62,277 nucleotides of DNA from Paenirhizobium selenitireducens ATCC BAA-1503 (GTDB lineage: Bacteria > Pseudomonadota > Alphaproteobacteria > Rhizobiales > Rhizobiaceae), in contig NZ_JAEG01000021.1 of NCBI RefSeq assembly GCF_000518785.1, positions 1 to 62,277 of the forward strand, given 5' to 3'. A model generated the notes under the pieces. That model did no database searches. It was given only the letters and a program-made list of their open reading frames with translations, and was not told the DNA's origin. Made by a program: the position numbers and the translations under genes. Numbering within the stretch: position 1 is the first letter of the stretch; each line of letters opens with the position of its first letter. This document shows positions 25,489 through 34,396 of the stretch, piece by piece.

Positions 25489-26139
25489 TCAGAGCCGGGG
25501 CGTTACCGCATAGCCGGCACTCAGGACAGCAACGAGGGTGGGCGGCGTCAGGACGGTCACCTCGGTCCGGTCTGGCAAGGTGAATGGCGCGCCATAGCAC
25601 GCGTGGCTCCACGGATAGGCCTTGCCCTGCCAGTGCAGAAGCGGTGTCTGGGCTGCGGAGTCCGTTGTGAAAAAGCTGCCGTCGGGCAGGACGGCGAGGG
25701 TCGCCCGGTAGAGGCGCTTGGTCCTGCCGTCGAGACGTTCCCGGTGGAGAAGCGCGTCGATCTCGCGGGCTGGGACGAACTGGTCGTCGGGGCGGCCCGT
25801 GGCGCGGTTGAAGTGGCGCTTGAAGCGGAGGAAATCGGCGCGGCGGCATTCGGCGCAGGGGCGGTGGCCGGCGGCGAAGGCCAAGGCCTCGTCGAGGAAG
25901 AAGAGCGGCGTGTAATGGCCTTTCGTGTCGAAGACGACGCGGCGGCCGTTGCGCTCGGCGAGCGTGCAGCAGATCCACGCCTTGCCGACATGATGCCGGC
26001 GGATCGTGCCGTCCGGCCCGTGCAGGTCGCCGCGATTGCCCATCAGCGTACCGCGCGCGGGCGTGGCTTCGAGTTGGCCGAAGGGCGTCACCCGGTTGGG
26101 GCGGGGAGGGCGACGGGATGCCTGGGCGGTGTCGGGCAT
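25489..26139 (-). CDS. Uncharacterised protein with Ada-like Cys motif
   Basis: I do not recognise this 216-residue protein as a named family. The region 68-100 (RVVFDTKGHYTPLFFLDEAL then AFAAGHRPCAECRR) resembles the zinc-binding N-domain of the Ada DNA-repair protein, in which a strand, a DEAL-like helix and GxRPCxxC occur in that order. C95 and C98, plus C57 and C58 (WICCTL), could bind one zinc. No methyltransferase PCHR motif and no AraC helix-turn-helix are present. There is no signal peptide. It is convergent with pntB across the repeats and on the same strand as the downstream TetR gene, but separate from it. Confidence 0.75.
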   Translation of the reverse strand: MPDTAQASRRPPRPNRVTPFGQLEATPARGTLMGNRGDLHGPDGTIRRHHVGKAWICCTLAERNGRRVVFDTKGHYTPLFFLDEALAFAAGHRPCAECRRADFLRFKRHFNRATGRPDDQFVPAREIDALLHRERLDGRTKRLYRATLAVLPDGSFFTTDSAAQTPLLHWQGKAYPWSHACYGAPFTLPDRTEVTVLTPPTLVAVLSAGYAVTPRL

Positions 26140-26198
26140 GGGATTGGGCCGCTGGATGGGGACGTCACCGGCATCCTAGCACGGCTCAGGCAAAGTGT

Positions 26199-26870
26199 TC
26201 AGCCCGCCGTGGTCCCGGCTTCGGATTGCAGCCGACGCAGCAGGTCGCGCGTGGCGATCACGAGGGTCTCGACGCCCTCATTGGTGTCGCCGTCGCGATA
26301 GAGCGAGAAGTTCTGCAGGATCAGGCCGTCGATGCCGATCAGCATGAAGCGGGCGACCGCACTGCCGATGCGCGACTTCTCCTCGGTCATCTCTCCCATG
26401 CCGTCGAAGATCAGCTTGCTGTAGAAGTCGATATAGGCGCCGTACTGGCGTGCGGCGAGCCAGTCGGCCCCTTGAGTCCTCAGCGCATAGAGCGTGAGCT
26501 CCGTCTGGGCGAGCTGCTTGTTGCGGGTGCGCTGGACATAGCGCCAGCTGGCGCGGATCAGCCCCTCGACGCGATCCAGCGGATCGGCCGGCAGGGGCAT
26601 TTCCTGGCGGTAGGCGGTATCCATGTCGGCGATCAGGTCGTCGAGCACGGCCAGCAGCAGGTTTTCCTTGCTGTCGAAATAATAGTGCAGCGTCGCCAGT
26701 TTTACGCCGGCGCTGGCGGCGATCTTGCGCGTCGTCAGCGCCTCCATGCCGCCGTTCTCCAGCGCCTCCAGCGCACCGCGGATGATGCGGGCGCGGGTCT
26801 CGATCCCCTTGCGGGTGGCGCCCGGCGTCTTGCCGGGCGGTGAAATCGATGGGCGGCGTTCTTCGTCCAT
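26199..26870 (-). CDS. TetR-family transcriptional regulator
   Basis: This 223-residue repressor has an N-terminal TetR helix-turn-helix at about 22-68 (ETRARIIRGALEALENGGME, TTRKIAASAGVKLATLHYYF, DSKENLLLAV). The C-terminal ligand domain has no obvious relative beyond a BetI-like look. ATG 26870 lies 7 bases after the preceding amidohydrolase stop; an alternative start at 26906 would overlap it by 29 bases. It is the last gene of the minus-strand run that includes two amidohydrolases, a serine hydrolase and an ABC importer, so it may sense their substrate. Confidence 0.9.
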   Translation of the reverse strand: MDEERRPSISPPGKTPGATRKGIETRARIIRGALEALENGGMEALTTRKIAASAGVKLATLHYYFDSKENLLLAVLDDLIADMDTAYRQEMPLPADPLDRVEGLIRASWRYVQRTRNKQLAQTELTLYALRTQGADWLAARQYGAYIDFYSKLIFDGMGEMTEEKSRIGSAVARFMLIGIDGLILQNFSLYRDGDTNEGVETLVIATRDLLRRLQSEAGTTAG

Positions 26871-26877
26871 GGTGTCG

Positions 26878-28539
26878 TCAGGCTGCCTCGTAGGTGATGC
26901 GACCATCGCAGATTGTGAATTTGGGGGCCAGGGCGGCGATGTCCTCGGGTGCGCAGGCTTCGATGTCGCCGGAGAGCACGACCACGTCGGCGAGGTATCC
27001 CGGCTTCAGGACGCCCTTGCGGTCTTCCATGAACTCTACCCAGGCGCTGGTGCGGGTATAGGCCTTCAGCGTCTCGTCGAGCGTCAGGCGGTGGTCGGGC
27101 ATGTCGTCCCTCCAGGGCTTCCGGGTCATGGCGTCATGGATGCACGACAGCGGCGGCAGCGGCGAGACCGGCCAGTCGGTGGCAAAGACGATCCGGGCGC
27201 CGGCATCGACCAGCGTCTTCCAGGCAAATGCGTAGGGCCAGCGCTCCTCGCCGATATAGGTGAGGTAGGGTTCGAGGGGAAGCCCGGCCGAGCCCGGCGG
27301 GTGGGTGGGCTGCATCGAGGCGATCGTGCCGAGTTCGGCAAAGCGGGGAATGTCGTCTGGGTGGACCACCTCGATATGTTCGACGCGGTTGCGGCTGTCG
27401 CGTTTGCCATTGGCCTTGATCGCCGCCTCGTAGCCGTCGAGCACCATGCGCACCGCGCCGTCGCCGATGGCATGGACCGCAACCGGCAGGCCGAGGCGGT
27501 CGGCCTCGACGGCGACCTGGTTGAAGTGCTCGGCGGAGAACAGCGGCTCGCCCTTCCAGCCGGGCTTGTGGGCGTAGTCGTCGACGAAGACGGCGGTCTC
27601 GCCTTCGGTCACGCCGTCCATGAATACCTTGACGAAGTTGCAGCGCAGCTTGTCGGTGTTGAAACGGTCCCGCCAGGCGGCGGCCTTTTCCTCAAGATCG
27701 GTGAGCGGCATGAAGTTCTTCATGTGGAAGGGCATGCGCACGCGGGCGGGCAGGCCCTCAGTATCCTCGATCTCTTTCAGCAGTTCCAGCTGATAGAGAT
27801 TTCCGTCCATGTTCTGGAACGAGGTGATGCCGAGCGAGGCGCAGTAGGCGAGGCCCTGCTTGAGGACGGCGATATCGCCGGCGCGCTCGGCGGCCGTCAC
27901 GGTCTCCGGTTCGCCGCCGGTGCCGACGCCCAGCCCTTCGCGGCCGCCGGTCGCGCTCATGATGGCAACCGGCCGCATGGCATTGGACTCGCGCAATTCG
28001 CCATTGGCCAATCCGTCGTCGCCCATGACAATCTCATTGCCGACTCCGACATCGCGGCCATGCAGGATGCCGGCCTTTTCCAGCGCGATCGTGTTGGCCC
28101 AGGCGGTGTGGCGATCGGGCGCGACCATCATGAAGGGACGGTCGGGGATGATGCGGTCGAGATGGTAGCGGGTGACGCGCTCCTCTTCGGAGAGCACCGT
28201 GTAGTCGACCGACTGGCCGACCAGAAGCTCGAGATGCGGATTGGCTGCGGCATAGGCCGTGATCGCAGCGCTGAGATCATCGAAGCCCTTGACGCCGAAC
28301 AGTGACAGTTCGTTGAGCGCGACGGAGCCGCCGAAGATGTGCATGTGGGCTTCGTTGAAGCCCGGCATGACCGTGGCGCCACCGGCATCGATGATGCGGG
28401 TCGAGGGTGTCGCCAGCGCTGCGATCTCGGCCTCGCTGCCGACGGCTGCGATCCGGTTGCCGGCAATCGCCACGGCCTGCGCCTGAGGCGCATCGTCGTC
28501 CATGCTGAGCACGCGAGCATTGCGAATGATGATGTCCAT
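26878..28539 (-). CDS. YtcJ-type metal-dependent amidohydrolase, copy 1
   Basis: This 553-residue protein belongs to the amidohydrolase_3/YtcJ family, whose known members include N-substituted formamide deformylase. The first metal motif is GFNEAHMHIF near 68. VAVHAIGDGAVRMVLDGYEA, RVEHIEVVHPDD and FATDWPVSPLPPLSCIHDAM supply the later His and Asp ligands. The N-terminal strand MDIIIRNARVLSMDD and the last 60 residues form the composite beta-sandwich. No signal peptide is seen. It lies 121 bases downstream of a close paralog. The substrate is unknown. Confidence 0.9.
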   Translation of the reverse strand: MDIIIRNARVLSMDDDAPQAQAVAIAGNRIAAVGSEAEIAALATPSTRIIDAGGATVMPGFNEAHMHIFGGSVALNELSLFGVKGFDDLSAAITAYAAANPHLELLVGQSVDYTVLSEEERVTRYHLDRIIPDRPFMMVAPDRHTAWANTIALEKAGILHGRDVGVGNEIVMGDDGLANGELRESNAMRPVAIMSATGGREGLGVGTGGEPETVTAAERAGDIAVLKQGLAYCASLGITSFQNMDGNLYQLELLKEIEDTEGLPARVRMPFHMKNFMPLTDLEEKAAAWRDRFNTDKLRCNFVKVFMDGVTEGETAVFVDDYAHKPGWKGEPLFSAEHFNQVAVEADRLGLPVAVHAIGDGAVRMVLDGYEAAIKANGKRDSRNRVEHIEVVHPDDIPRFAELGTIASMQPTHPPGSAGLPLEPYLTYIGEERWPYAFAWKTLVDAGARIVFATDWPVSPLPPLSCIHDAMTRKPWRDDMPDHRLTLDETLKAYTRTSAWVEFMEDRKGVLKPGYLADVVVLSGDIEACAPEDIAALAPKFTICDGRITYEAA

Positions 28540-28660
28540 GGTCGTTCGTCCGTCTTGCTGGGTGTCTTCGACACGCTTGGGGCAGGGCGAAGCCTTCGCC
28601 CATCGGTTCGGGGTTCTGGCGCGGAAGCGGCTGTCGCGTTCCCGCGCCGAGGCTCAGCCC

Positions 28661-30334
28661 TCAGGCTGCCTGATGGGTGATGCGGCCGTCGCAGATGGTG
28701 ACGGCGGTGCGGACCGTATCCATGATCTGGTCCGGCGCGACATGCTCGATGTCGTGCGACAGGACGACGATGTCGGCGAGGAAGCCGGGCTTCAGCTTGC
28801 CCTTGCGGTCTTCCATGAACTCGACCCAGGCGCCGATCGCGGTGTAGGCCTCAAGCGATTCCATGAGCGTGAAGCGCTGGTCGGGAAGGCCGTCCTTCCA
28901 CGGCTTGCGGGTCAGCGCATCCTGGATGCACTGGAAGGGCGAAACCGGCGAGACCGGCCAATCGGAGGCGAAGACGACAGGGGCGCCGGCCTCCTTCATC
29001 GTGCGCCAGGCATAGGCATATTCCCAGCGATCCTCGCCGATGCGGGCGTCGGTCGGCTCCAGCGGGAAACAGGTGCCGCCGGGAACGTGGACCGGCTGCA
29101 TCGAGGCGACGACGCCGAGTTCCTTGAAGCGCGGAATGTCGGCCGGGTCGATGATCTCGATGTGCTCGATGCGGTGGCGGAGATCTCGTCTGCCGTTCGC
29201 CTTGACCGCCGCCTCGTAGCCGTCGAGCGTCTGGCGGATGGCGGCGCTGCCGATCGCGTGCACGGCGACCTGCAGGCCGAGCGCGTCGGCCTTGGTGGCG
29301 ATGGCGTTGAAGGCCTCGGTGGAGAACAGGGGCTCGTAGGTGTAGCCCGGGCGATCGCCGTAACCTTCGAGCATGAAGGCGGTCTGGCTGTCGAGCACGC
29401 CGTCCATGAAGACCTTGACGAAGTCGCCCCGCACCATGTCGGTGGCAAATTCCGTCTTCCACTTAGCCGCCTTGTCGAGCTCGGCGAGATCCATGAAGTT
29501 CTTCATGTGGAAGGGGATTCGGATGCGGCAGGGGAGTTCGCCCGCCTGCTCCAGGTCGTGCATCAGGCGCAGCTGGTAGTGATTGCCGTCAAAATTCTGG
29601 ATCGAGGTGACGCCCCAGGAGGCGCAATATTCCAGGCCGTTCTTCAGGATCGCCCGGTCCAGCGCGTATTGGTCGGGCGTGACGTTTTCCGGATCCATGC
29701 CGGTGACCATGCCGAGTTCCTCGCGGCCGCCGGTCGAGGCAAGGGCTGAGACCGGACCGAAGGCATTGCCTTCGCGCAGTTCGCCGCTGGCCATGCCGTC
29801 GTCTCCCATGACGACCTCATTGCCGACCCCGACATCCTTGCCGTGCAGCAGGCCGGCCTTTTCAAGGGCCGCGGTATTGGCCCAGGCGGTGTGATGGTCG
29901 GGGGCGAACATCATGAAGGGCCGATCGGGAAGGATCGCGTCGAGGTGGTGGCGGGTGACTGATTCGGTCAGCGAGATGATGGAATAGTCGGCCGAAAAAC
30001 CCATCAGCAGCGGTTCGTCCGGGTTGGCGGCGGCATAGTCCTGCATGGCTTTCTTCAGCGCCTCGAAGCCCTGGATGCCGTGCAGGTTGAGCTGGCGGAG
30101 CGAAACCGAGCCGGGGAAGATGTGCATATGGGCTTCGTTGAAACCCGGCAGGACCGTGGCACCCTTGGCGTCGATCACCTTCGCGGACGGACCGGCCAGC
30201 GCCGTGATCGCGTCATTCGAGCCGACGGCGAGGATGCGGTTGCCGGCGACGGCGACGGCCTCGGCGCTGGGAGAAGCCTCGTCCATGGTCAGAACGCGGG
30301 CGTTGCGGATGATGAGGTCGGCGGTCTGGGGCAT
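28661..30334 (-). CDS. YtcJ-type metal-dependent amidohydrolase, copy 2
   Basis: This 557-residue paralog of the neighbouring amidohydrolase is collinear throughout, for example LPGFNEAHMHIFPGSVSLRQ against MPGFNEAHMHIFGGSVALNE, and the same VAVHAIGSAAIRQ, RIEHIEIIDPADI and FASDWPVSP blocks. The likeness points to a local duplication. ATG 30334 gives the family N-terminus (MPQTADLIIRNARVLTMDE); a longer reading to 30376 overlaps the serine-hydrolase gene. It starts 32 bases after that gene's stop, consistent with one operon. Confidence 0.9.
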   Translation of the reverse strand: MPQTADLIIRNARVLTMDEASPSAEAVAVAGNRILAVGSNDAITALAGPSAKVIDAKGATVLPGFNEAHMHIFPGSVSLRQLNLHGIQGFEALKKAMQDYAAANPDEPLLMGFSADYSIISLTESVTRHHLDAILPDRPFMMFAPDHHTAWANTAALEKAGLLHGKDVGVGNEVVMGDDGMASGELREGNAFGPVSALASTGGREELGMVTGMDPENVTPDQYALDRAILKNGLEYCASWGVTSIQNFDGNHYQLRLMHDLEQAGELPCRIRIPFHMKNFMDLAELDKAAKWKTEFATDMVRGDFVKVFMDGVLDSQTAFMLEGYGDRPGYTYEPLFSTEAFNAIATKADALGLQVAVHAIGSAAIRQTLDGYEAAVKANGRRDLRHRIEHIEIIDPADIPRFKELGVVASMQPVHVPGGTCFPLEPTDARIGEDRWEYAYAWRTMKEAGAPVVFASDWPVSPVSPFQCIQDALTRKPWKDGLPDQRFTLMESLEAYTAIGAWVEFMEDRKGKLKPGFLADIVVLSHDIEHVAPDQIMDTVRTAVTICDGRITHQAA

Positions 30335-30365
30335 GGTGTCAGTCCTGGATAGGTATGTGCGGCGG

Positions 30366-31547
30366 TCAGGCGCCAAGGCGGCTGAGGGCGCGGAAGAAGG
30401 CGAAATTGTCCTGCTTGAGTTCGTCGTCGAGCGGGTTGGGCTGCGACGAAAGCTTGACGATCACCGTTTCGGTCGACGGGTCGACATAGAGCCACTGGCC
30501 ATGGATGCCGATGGCGCAGAAGGCACCGTCCGGCTCGCCGGTCTGGTACCACTTGCTGCGGTAGCGGCCGTTCGGCAGCATGGTCGGCTGGCTTGCCGCC
30601 CAGGCGGCAGGGTCGCCGGCGGTCTGCATGTCTTCGACCCAGGCGGCGGGCACGACCTGGCGGCCGTTCGCGGTTCCGCCGTCGAGAAGCATCTGGCCGA
30701 CGCGGGCTAGGTCGCGGGCGGTGACGCAGACGCCGCCGGCCGAACGGGCTGTGCCCGCGCCATCGACGCTGACGAGCGCATGGTTCTTCGCGCCGAGCGG
30801 TTTCCACAAGAGGTCCGAGAACAGGTCGGCATAGCGCCGGCCCGAGGCGCGCTCGATCAGGATGCCGAGCAGGTCGGAATTGGGCGAGGCATAGAAGAAC
30901 GGACCGCCATGCGGGCGGTCGGCCTTCTGCAGGGTCATCAGGAATTCGGTCAGGGTTTCGACCGGAGCGCCGGGTTCGGCCGGGTTCCACAGCGTCGAGC
31001 GGCGATAGCGGGCAAAGGCGCCGTCCTTGGTGAGATAGGCCTCGTCGAAGTCGAGGCTGACGCGCATGTCGAGCACGTCGCGGAAGCTGCAATCGCCATA
31101 GGCCGAGCCTTTGGCTTCAGGGATCAGGTTGACGACCGGGCAGTCGGGATCGATGACGCCCTGGTCCTGCAGCACGGCGGAGACCAGCGCGGTCAGCGAC
31201 TTGCTGACGGAAAAGACGATGTGGCGCGCGTTGACATGGGTGTGCGGCGCGTAGTGTTCGGCGACGATCTGGCCGCCCTTCATCAGAACGAAGGCGTCGG
31301 TATGGGCATGGTCGAGGAATGCGCGGGCATTGCTGGTGCCGGCAAGCCCGGTCTCCAACGCCGCATCGAGCAGGGGCGAGGTTGTGAGCGCGGTTTCCGG
31401 CTCTTCGGCTCCAGCGCGGATCTCGGTGGTCGGCACCATTTCGCGCAGGTTCTGGAACGACCAGCGGCTATAGGGGGCGGTACGCCAGTTGGCGATCGTC
31501 ACGTCGCGGCGCTCGAAGCCGTGGGTCGTCTTGAATTCGGTGGTCAT
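30366..31547 (-). CDS. Beta-lactamase-fold serine hydrolase, 6-aminohexanoate-oligomer-hydrolase-like
   Basis: This 393-residue penicillin-binding-protein-fold hydrolase has catalytic S113 and K116 in FSVSKSLTALV (SxxK). Near 235 the YASPNSDLLG motif holds the second-site Tyr or Ser. The N-terminal segment NWRTAPYSRWSFQNLREMVP resembles the NylB (6-aminohexanoate-dimer hydrolase) branch rather than true beta-lactamases. There is no signal peptide, so it should act on an imported compound. It lies directly downstream of an ABC importer and upstream of two amidohydrolases. An esterase or amidase role is likely; the actual substrate is not known. Confidence 0.85.
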   Translation of the reverse strand: MTTEFKTTHGFERRDVTIANWRTAPYSRWSFQNLREMVPTTEIRAGAEEPETALTTSPLLDAALETGLAGTSNARAFLDHAHTDAFVLMKGGQIVAEHYAPHTHVNARHIVFSVSKSLTALVSAVLQDQGVIDPDCPVVNLIPEAKGSAYGDCSFRDVLDMRVSLDFDEAYLTKDGAFARYRRSTLWNPAEPGAPVETLTEFLMTLQKADRPHGGPFFYASPNSDLLGILIERASGRRYADLFSDLLWKPLGAKNHALVSVDGAGTARSAGGVCVTARDLARVGQMLLDGGTANGRQVVPAAWVEDMQTAGDPAAWAASQPTMLPNGRYRSKWYQTGEPDGAFCAIGIHGQWLYVDPSTETVIVKLSSQPNPLDDELKQDNFAFFRALSRLGA

Positions 31548-31565
31548 GGGACGCGGATCCTTGCA

Positions 31566-31591
31566 ACGGGAGAGCCTGAGGGCTCTCCCGT
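31566..31591. terminator. Hairpin between the binding-protein gene and the hydrolase gene
   Basis: ACGGGAGAGCC and GGCTCTCCCGT form an 11-base perfect stem with loop TGAG. There is no T-run, so it may stabilise the upstream message or cause partial termination inside the operon instead of ending it. Confidence 0.6.
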
Positions 31592-31617
31592 CTTCGTGGC
31601 ATTGGGATATGGGCCGG

Positions 31618-32652
31618 TTACTTCTGAATTTCGGTCCAGATCTTGGTGTAGATTTCCTGGACTTCCGGCTTGCAGGCGAGGTTGAACTTGCCGGCGGCCT
31701 TGGCCGATTCCGGGATGTTCACTTCCGGGGCGGTCTTCATGTCTTCCGGCATGAAGGCGTCCGAACCCTTGATGCCGTTCGCGTAGCGGGCGAAGGCGGA
31801 AATCAGGGCTGCGTTTTCCGGTTCCATGATGAAGTTCAAGAACAGCTTGGCGTTGTCGACGTTCTTGGCGTCCTTGAGGATCGAAGCATTGTCCATCCAG
31901 ATCGGATAGCCTTCCTTCGGATAGCCATAGACGATGTTCGGGTTGGCCAGACGGCCGCGGAAGGTTGCGCCGTTCCAGTCGACCGAAGCCGCAAGGTCGC
32001 CCTTGGTGTATTTCTCGACGGTACCGTAGTCCATCGAGATCCACTTCGGCTTGGCGGCGACCAGCAGGTCGCGGACCTTCTTCAGCACTTCCATGTCGCC
32101 GGTGCAGGGTTCGCCGCCGGCATAGGTGACCGCGAGGTGCATGACGTCGGACATTTCCGGTACGACATTGACCTTGCCGACGAGTTCAGCCGGCGGGTCG
32201 AGGAAGATGGCAGACGTGTTCGGATCACCGGCATAGACCGACTTGTCGACGGCAACGCCGGTCGTGCCCCACTGCCACGGAACCGAATAGTGACGGCCCG
32301 GATCGAACGGAACGTCGACCCACTGCGGATCGATATTCTTGAAGTTCTCCAGCTGGTCCGGACGGGACTCGAGCAGCAGGCCTTCGCCGATGAAGATCGG
32401 CATGGCGGATGCCGAGGGAACGACGATGTCGAAGCCGTGGCCGCCCTGGCGGATCTTGGCGAGCGCCGTGTCGTTGGAGTCGTAGTCGGTCAGGGTCACC
32501 TTGACCTTGAACTTCTCTTCGAACTTCTTGATCATCTCGGGGTTGGTATAGTTGCCCCAGTTGAAGATGTTCAGTTCACCTTCGGCATGGGCGAACGTCG
32601 CCGATGCGATCAGAGCCACCACGCTGGCGGCGAGCTTGAGGGTATGCTTCAT
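31618..32652 (-). CDS. Polyamine-type ABC transporter substrate-binding protein
   Basis: This 344-residue periplasmic protein of the PotD/PotF class has a signal peptide at about 1-23 (KHTLKLAASVVALIASATFA, then HAEG). The mature start EGELNIFNWGNYTNPEMIKK is the classical PotD opening. AGGAG lies 8 bases before ATG 32652; an upstream GTG would overlap that site. Genes for two permeases and an ATPase precede it. The family binds putrescine or spermidine, but related proteins carry other cations, and the hydrolases downstream suggest a different ligand. Confidence 0.92.
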   Translation of the reverse strand: MKHTLKLAASVVALIASATFAHAEGELNIFNWGNYTNPEMIKKFEEKFKVKVTLTDYDSNDTALAKIRQGGHGFDIVVPSASAMPIFIGEGLLLESRPDQLENFKNIDPQWVDVPFDPGRHYSVPWQWGTTGVAVDKSVYAGDPNTSAIFLDPPAELVGKVNVVPEMSDVMHLAVTYAGGEPCTGDMEVLKKVRDLLVAAKPKWISMDYGTVEKYTKGDLAASVDWNGATFRGRLANPNIVYGYPKEGYPIWMDNASILKDAKNVDNAKLFLNFIMEPENAALISAFARYANGIKGSDAFMPEDMKTAPEVNIPESAKAAGKFNLACKPEVQEIYTKIWTEIQK

Positions 32653-32670
32653 GGTTCCCACTCCTGTTTT

Positions 32671-33480
32671 CTACTCGGTTTTTTCGTTGGATCTGCTGAG
32701 GAAGAAGAAGATCGTGACGACCGCCAGCGACAGCAGCAGAAATACTGTCGAGATGGCGTTCATTTCCGGCGTGATGGCGCGACGCAACTGGCCGAGCATG
32801 TAGGTCGGGAGGGTATCCTGACCGCCGGATTTCACGAATTCGGTGATCACCACGTCATCGAGCGAGATGACGAAAGCCAGCATCAGGCCGGCGAGGATGC
32901 CGGGCCACAGAAGCGGCAGGGTGACATAGCGGAACGCCTTGAACGGGGTCGCGTAGAGATCGGCGGCCGCGCGCTCGAGGGCCAGATCCATGCTTTCGAG
33001 GCGGGCGCGGATCGGCAGATAGGCGAAGGGAATGCAGAAGGCGGTATGGGCCATGATCAGGTAGCCGAGACCGGAATAGCCGCTCCAGACCTTGACCCGC
33101 GAGAAGAAGATCAACAGCGCCACGGCGGTGACGATTTCCGGCACCATCAGCGGCATGTTGATGAAGGAATATTTGAACGTCAGGCCGCGATAGGGCTCCG
33201 TGCGGGTCGTGGCGATGGCCGCGAGCGTTGCGGCCGCCGTTGCGATGACCGCGGCGACGGCGGCGATCTCGACGGAGCGGATCGACGATTCGATCACCTG
33301 GCTGTTGTTCCAGGCGGCGGCGAACCAGCGCATCGAGAAGCCTTCCCACCGGGCGATCGATGTGCCCGAGTTGAAGGCATAGACGACCAGCGTGAAGATC
33401 GGCACGTAGAGGATGGCGAAGCAGAGCATCGCGATCGCGGCGAAGCCCGGCTGGACGCGGATGTCGAAGCGCTTATGCAT
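32671..33480 (-). CDS. Polyamine-type ABC transporter permease (PotC-like)
   Basis: This 269-residue inner-membrane permease has about six membrane helices. The BPD_transp_1 coupling motif reads AAADLYATPFKAFRYVTLPL, then LWPGILAGLMLAFVISLDD, typical of PotC/PotI. ATG 33480 overlaps the end of the preceding permease gene by 8 bases; an in-frame start at 33513 is less likely because it extends a non-hydrophobic leader. It pairs with the PotB-like permease. The binding-protein gene follows 18 bases downstream. Confidence 0.92.
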   Translation of the reverse strand: MHKRFDIRVQPGFAAIAMLCFAILYVPIFTLVVYAFNSGTSIARWEGFSMRWFAAAWNNSQVIESSIRSVEIAAVAAVIATAAATLAAIATTRTEPYRGLTFKYSFINMPLMVPEIVTAVALLIFFSRVKVWSGYSGLGYLIMAHTAFCIPFAYLPIRARLESMDLALERAAADLYATPFKAFRYVTLPLLWPGILAGLMLAFVISLDDVVITEFVKSGGQDTLPTYMLGQLRRAITPEMNAISTVFLLLSLAVVTIFFFLSRSNEKTE

Positions 33481-34393
33481 GGCCGCCTCCGGTCTTTCCG
33501 GCATTCTTGACATAGTAGAGCATGGCCGCCAGCACGATGATGACGAGCGTGATCGACAGCGAGGCGCCGAGCGGCCAGTTGCGGCCCTGGCCGAACTGCA
33601 GTTCGATCAGGTTGCCGATCATCAGGTTCTTGCCGCCGCCGAGGATGCGCGGAATGACGTAGGACGACAGCGCCGGGATGAAGACCAGGATCGAGCCGGC
33701 GATGATGCCGGGCTTGACCAGGGGGATGATGATCCGGCGCAGGACCTGGAAGCGGGTCGCGTAGAGGTCATAGCCGGCCTCGACCAGTCGGAAGTCGATC
33801 TTTTCCATGCTGGCATAGAGCGGAAGCACCATCAGCGGCAGATGCACATAGGCCATGCCGAGAAGGATGGCGAAGTCGGTATAGAGCATCTGGATCGGCG
33901 CCGAGATGACGCCGAGCTTCATCAGGATGGTGTTGACCAGGCCTTCGTTGCGGATCATTTCCTGAATGGCGAAGCCGCGGATCAGCATGTTGGTCCAGAA
34001 CGGGATGGTGATCAGGAACAGCCAGACCTGGCGGTATCGGGCAGGGCGGCTGGCAATGAAATAGGCCGTCGGAAAACCGAAGACCAGCGAGGCGATGGTG
34101 GTGGCGACCGCCAGCTTGATCGAGCGCCAGAGGATGCTCACATGGGCGTCGGCGATCGACAGCGTATCGTCGAAAATGTCGCGCTCCATGAACACGCTGA
34201 ACCAGGCCTGGGTCGAGAACTCCCACTTGACATCGCCGTAGCTACCCGCAGCGAGGAAGGAATAGACCAGGACGATCAGAAGCGGGCCGACGCCGGCCAG
34301 CGTGATCAGAATCAGGGCCGGCGTGCTCAGGAGCCAGCGGTTGCGAATGTCCTTGCTTTTTGCCGCGCTCGCGGCTTCGGCTGCGGTGCTCAT
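33473..34393 (-). CDS. Polyamine-type ABC transporter permease (PotB-like)
   Basis: This 306-residue permease has an N-terminal cytoplasmic stretch of about 20 residues and six membrane helices. The coupling motif VEAGYDLYATRFQVLRRIIIP followed by LVKPGIIAGSILVFIPALSS marks the PotB/PotH type. It starts 3 bases after the ATPase gene's stop on the minus strand and overlaps the next permease. The order ATPase, PotB, PotC, binding protein is the standard pot layout. Confidence 0.92.
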   Translation of the reverse strand: MSTAAEAASAAKSKDIRNRWLLSTPALILITLAGVGPLLIVLVYSFLAAGSYGDVKWEFSTQAWFSVFMERDIFDDTLSIADAHVSILWRSIKLAVATTIASLVFGFPTAYFIASRPARYRQVWLFLITIPFWTNMLIRGFAIQEMIRNEGLVNTILMKLGVISAPIQMLYTDFAILLGMAYVHLPLMVLPLYASMEKIDFRLVEAGYDLYATRFQVLRRIIIPLVKPGIIAGSILVFIPALSSYVIPRILGGGKNLMIGNLIELQFGQGRNWPLGASLSITLVIIVLAAMLYYVKNAGKTGGGHA

Positions 34394-34396
34394 CCG

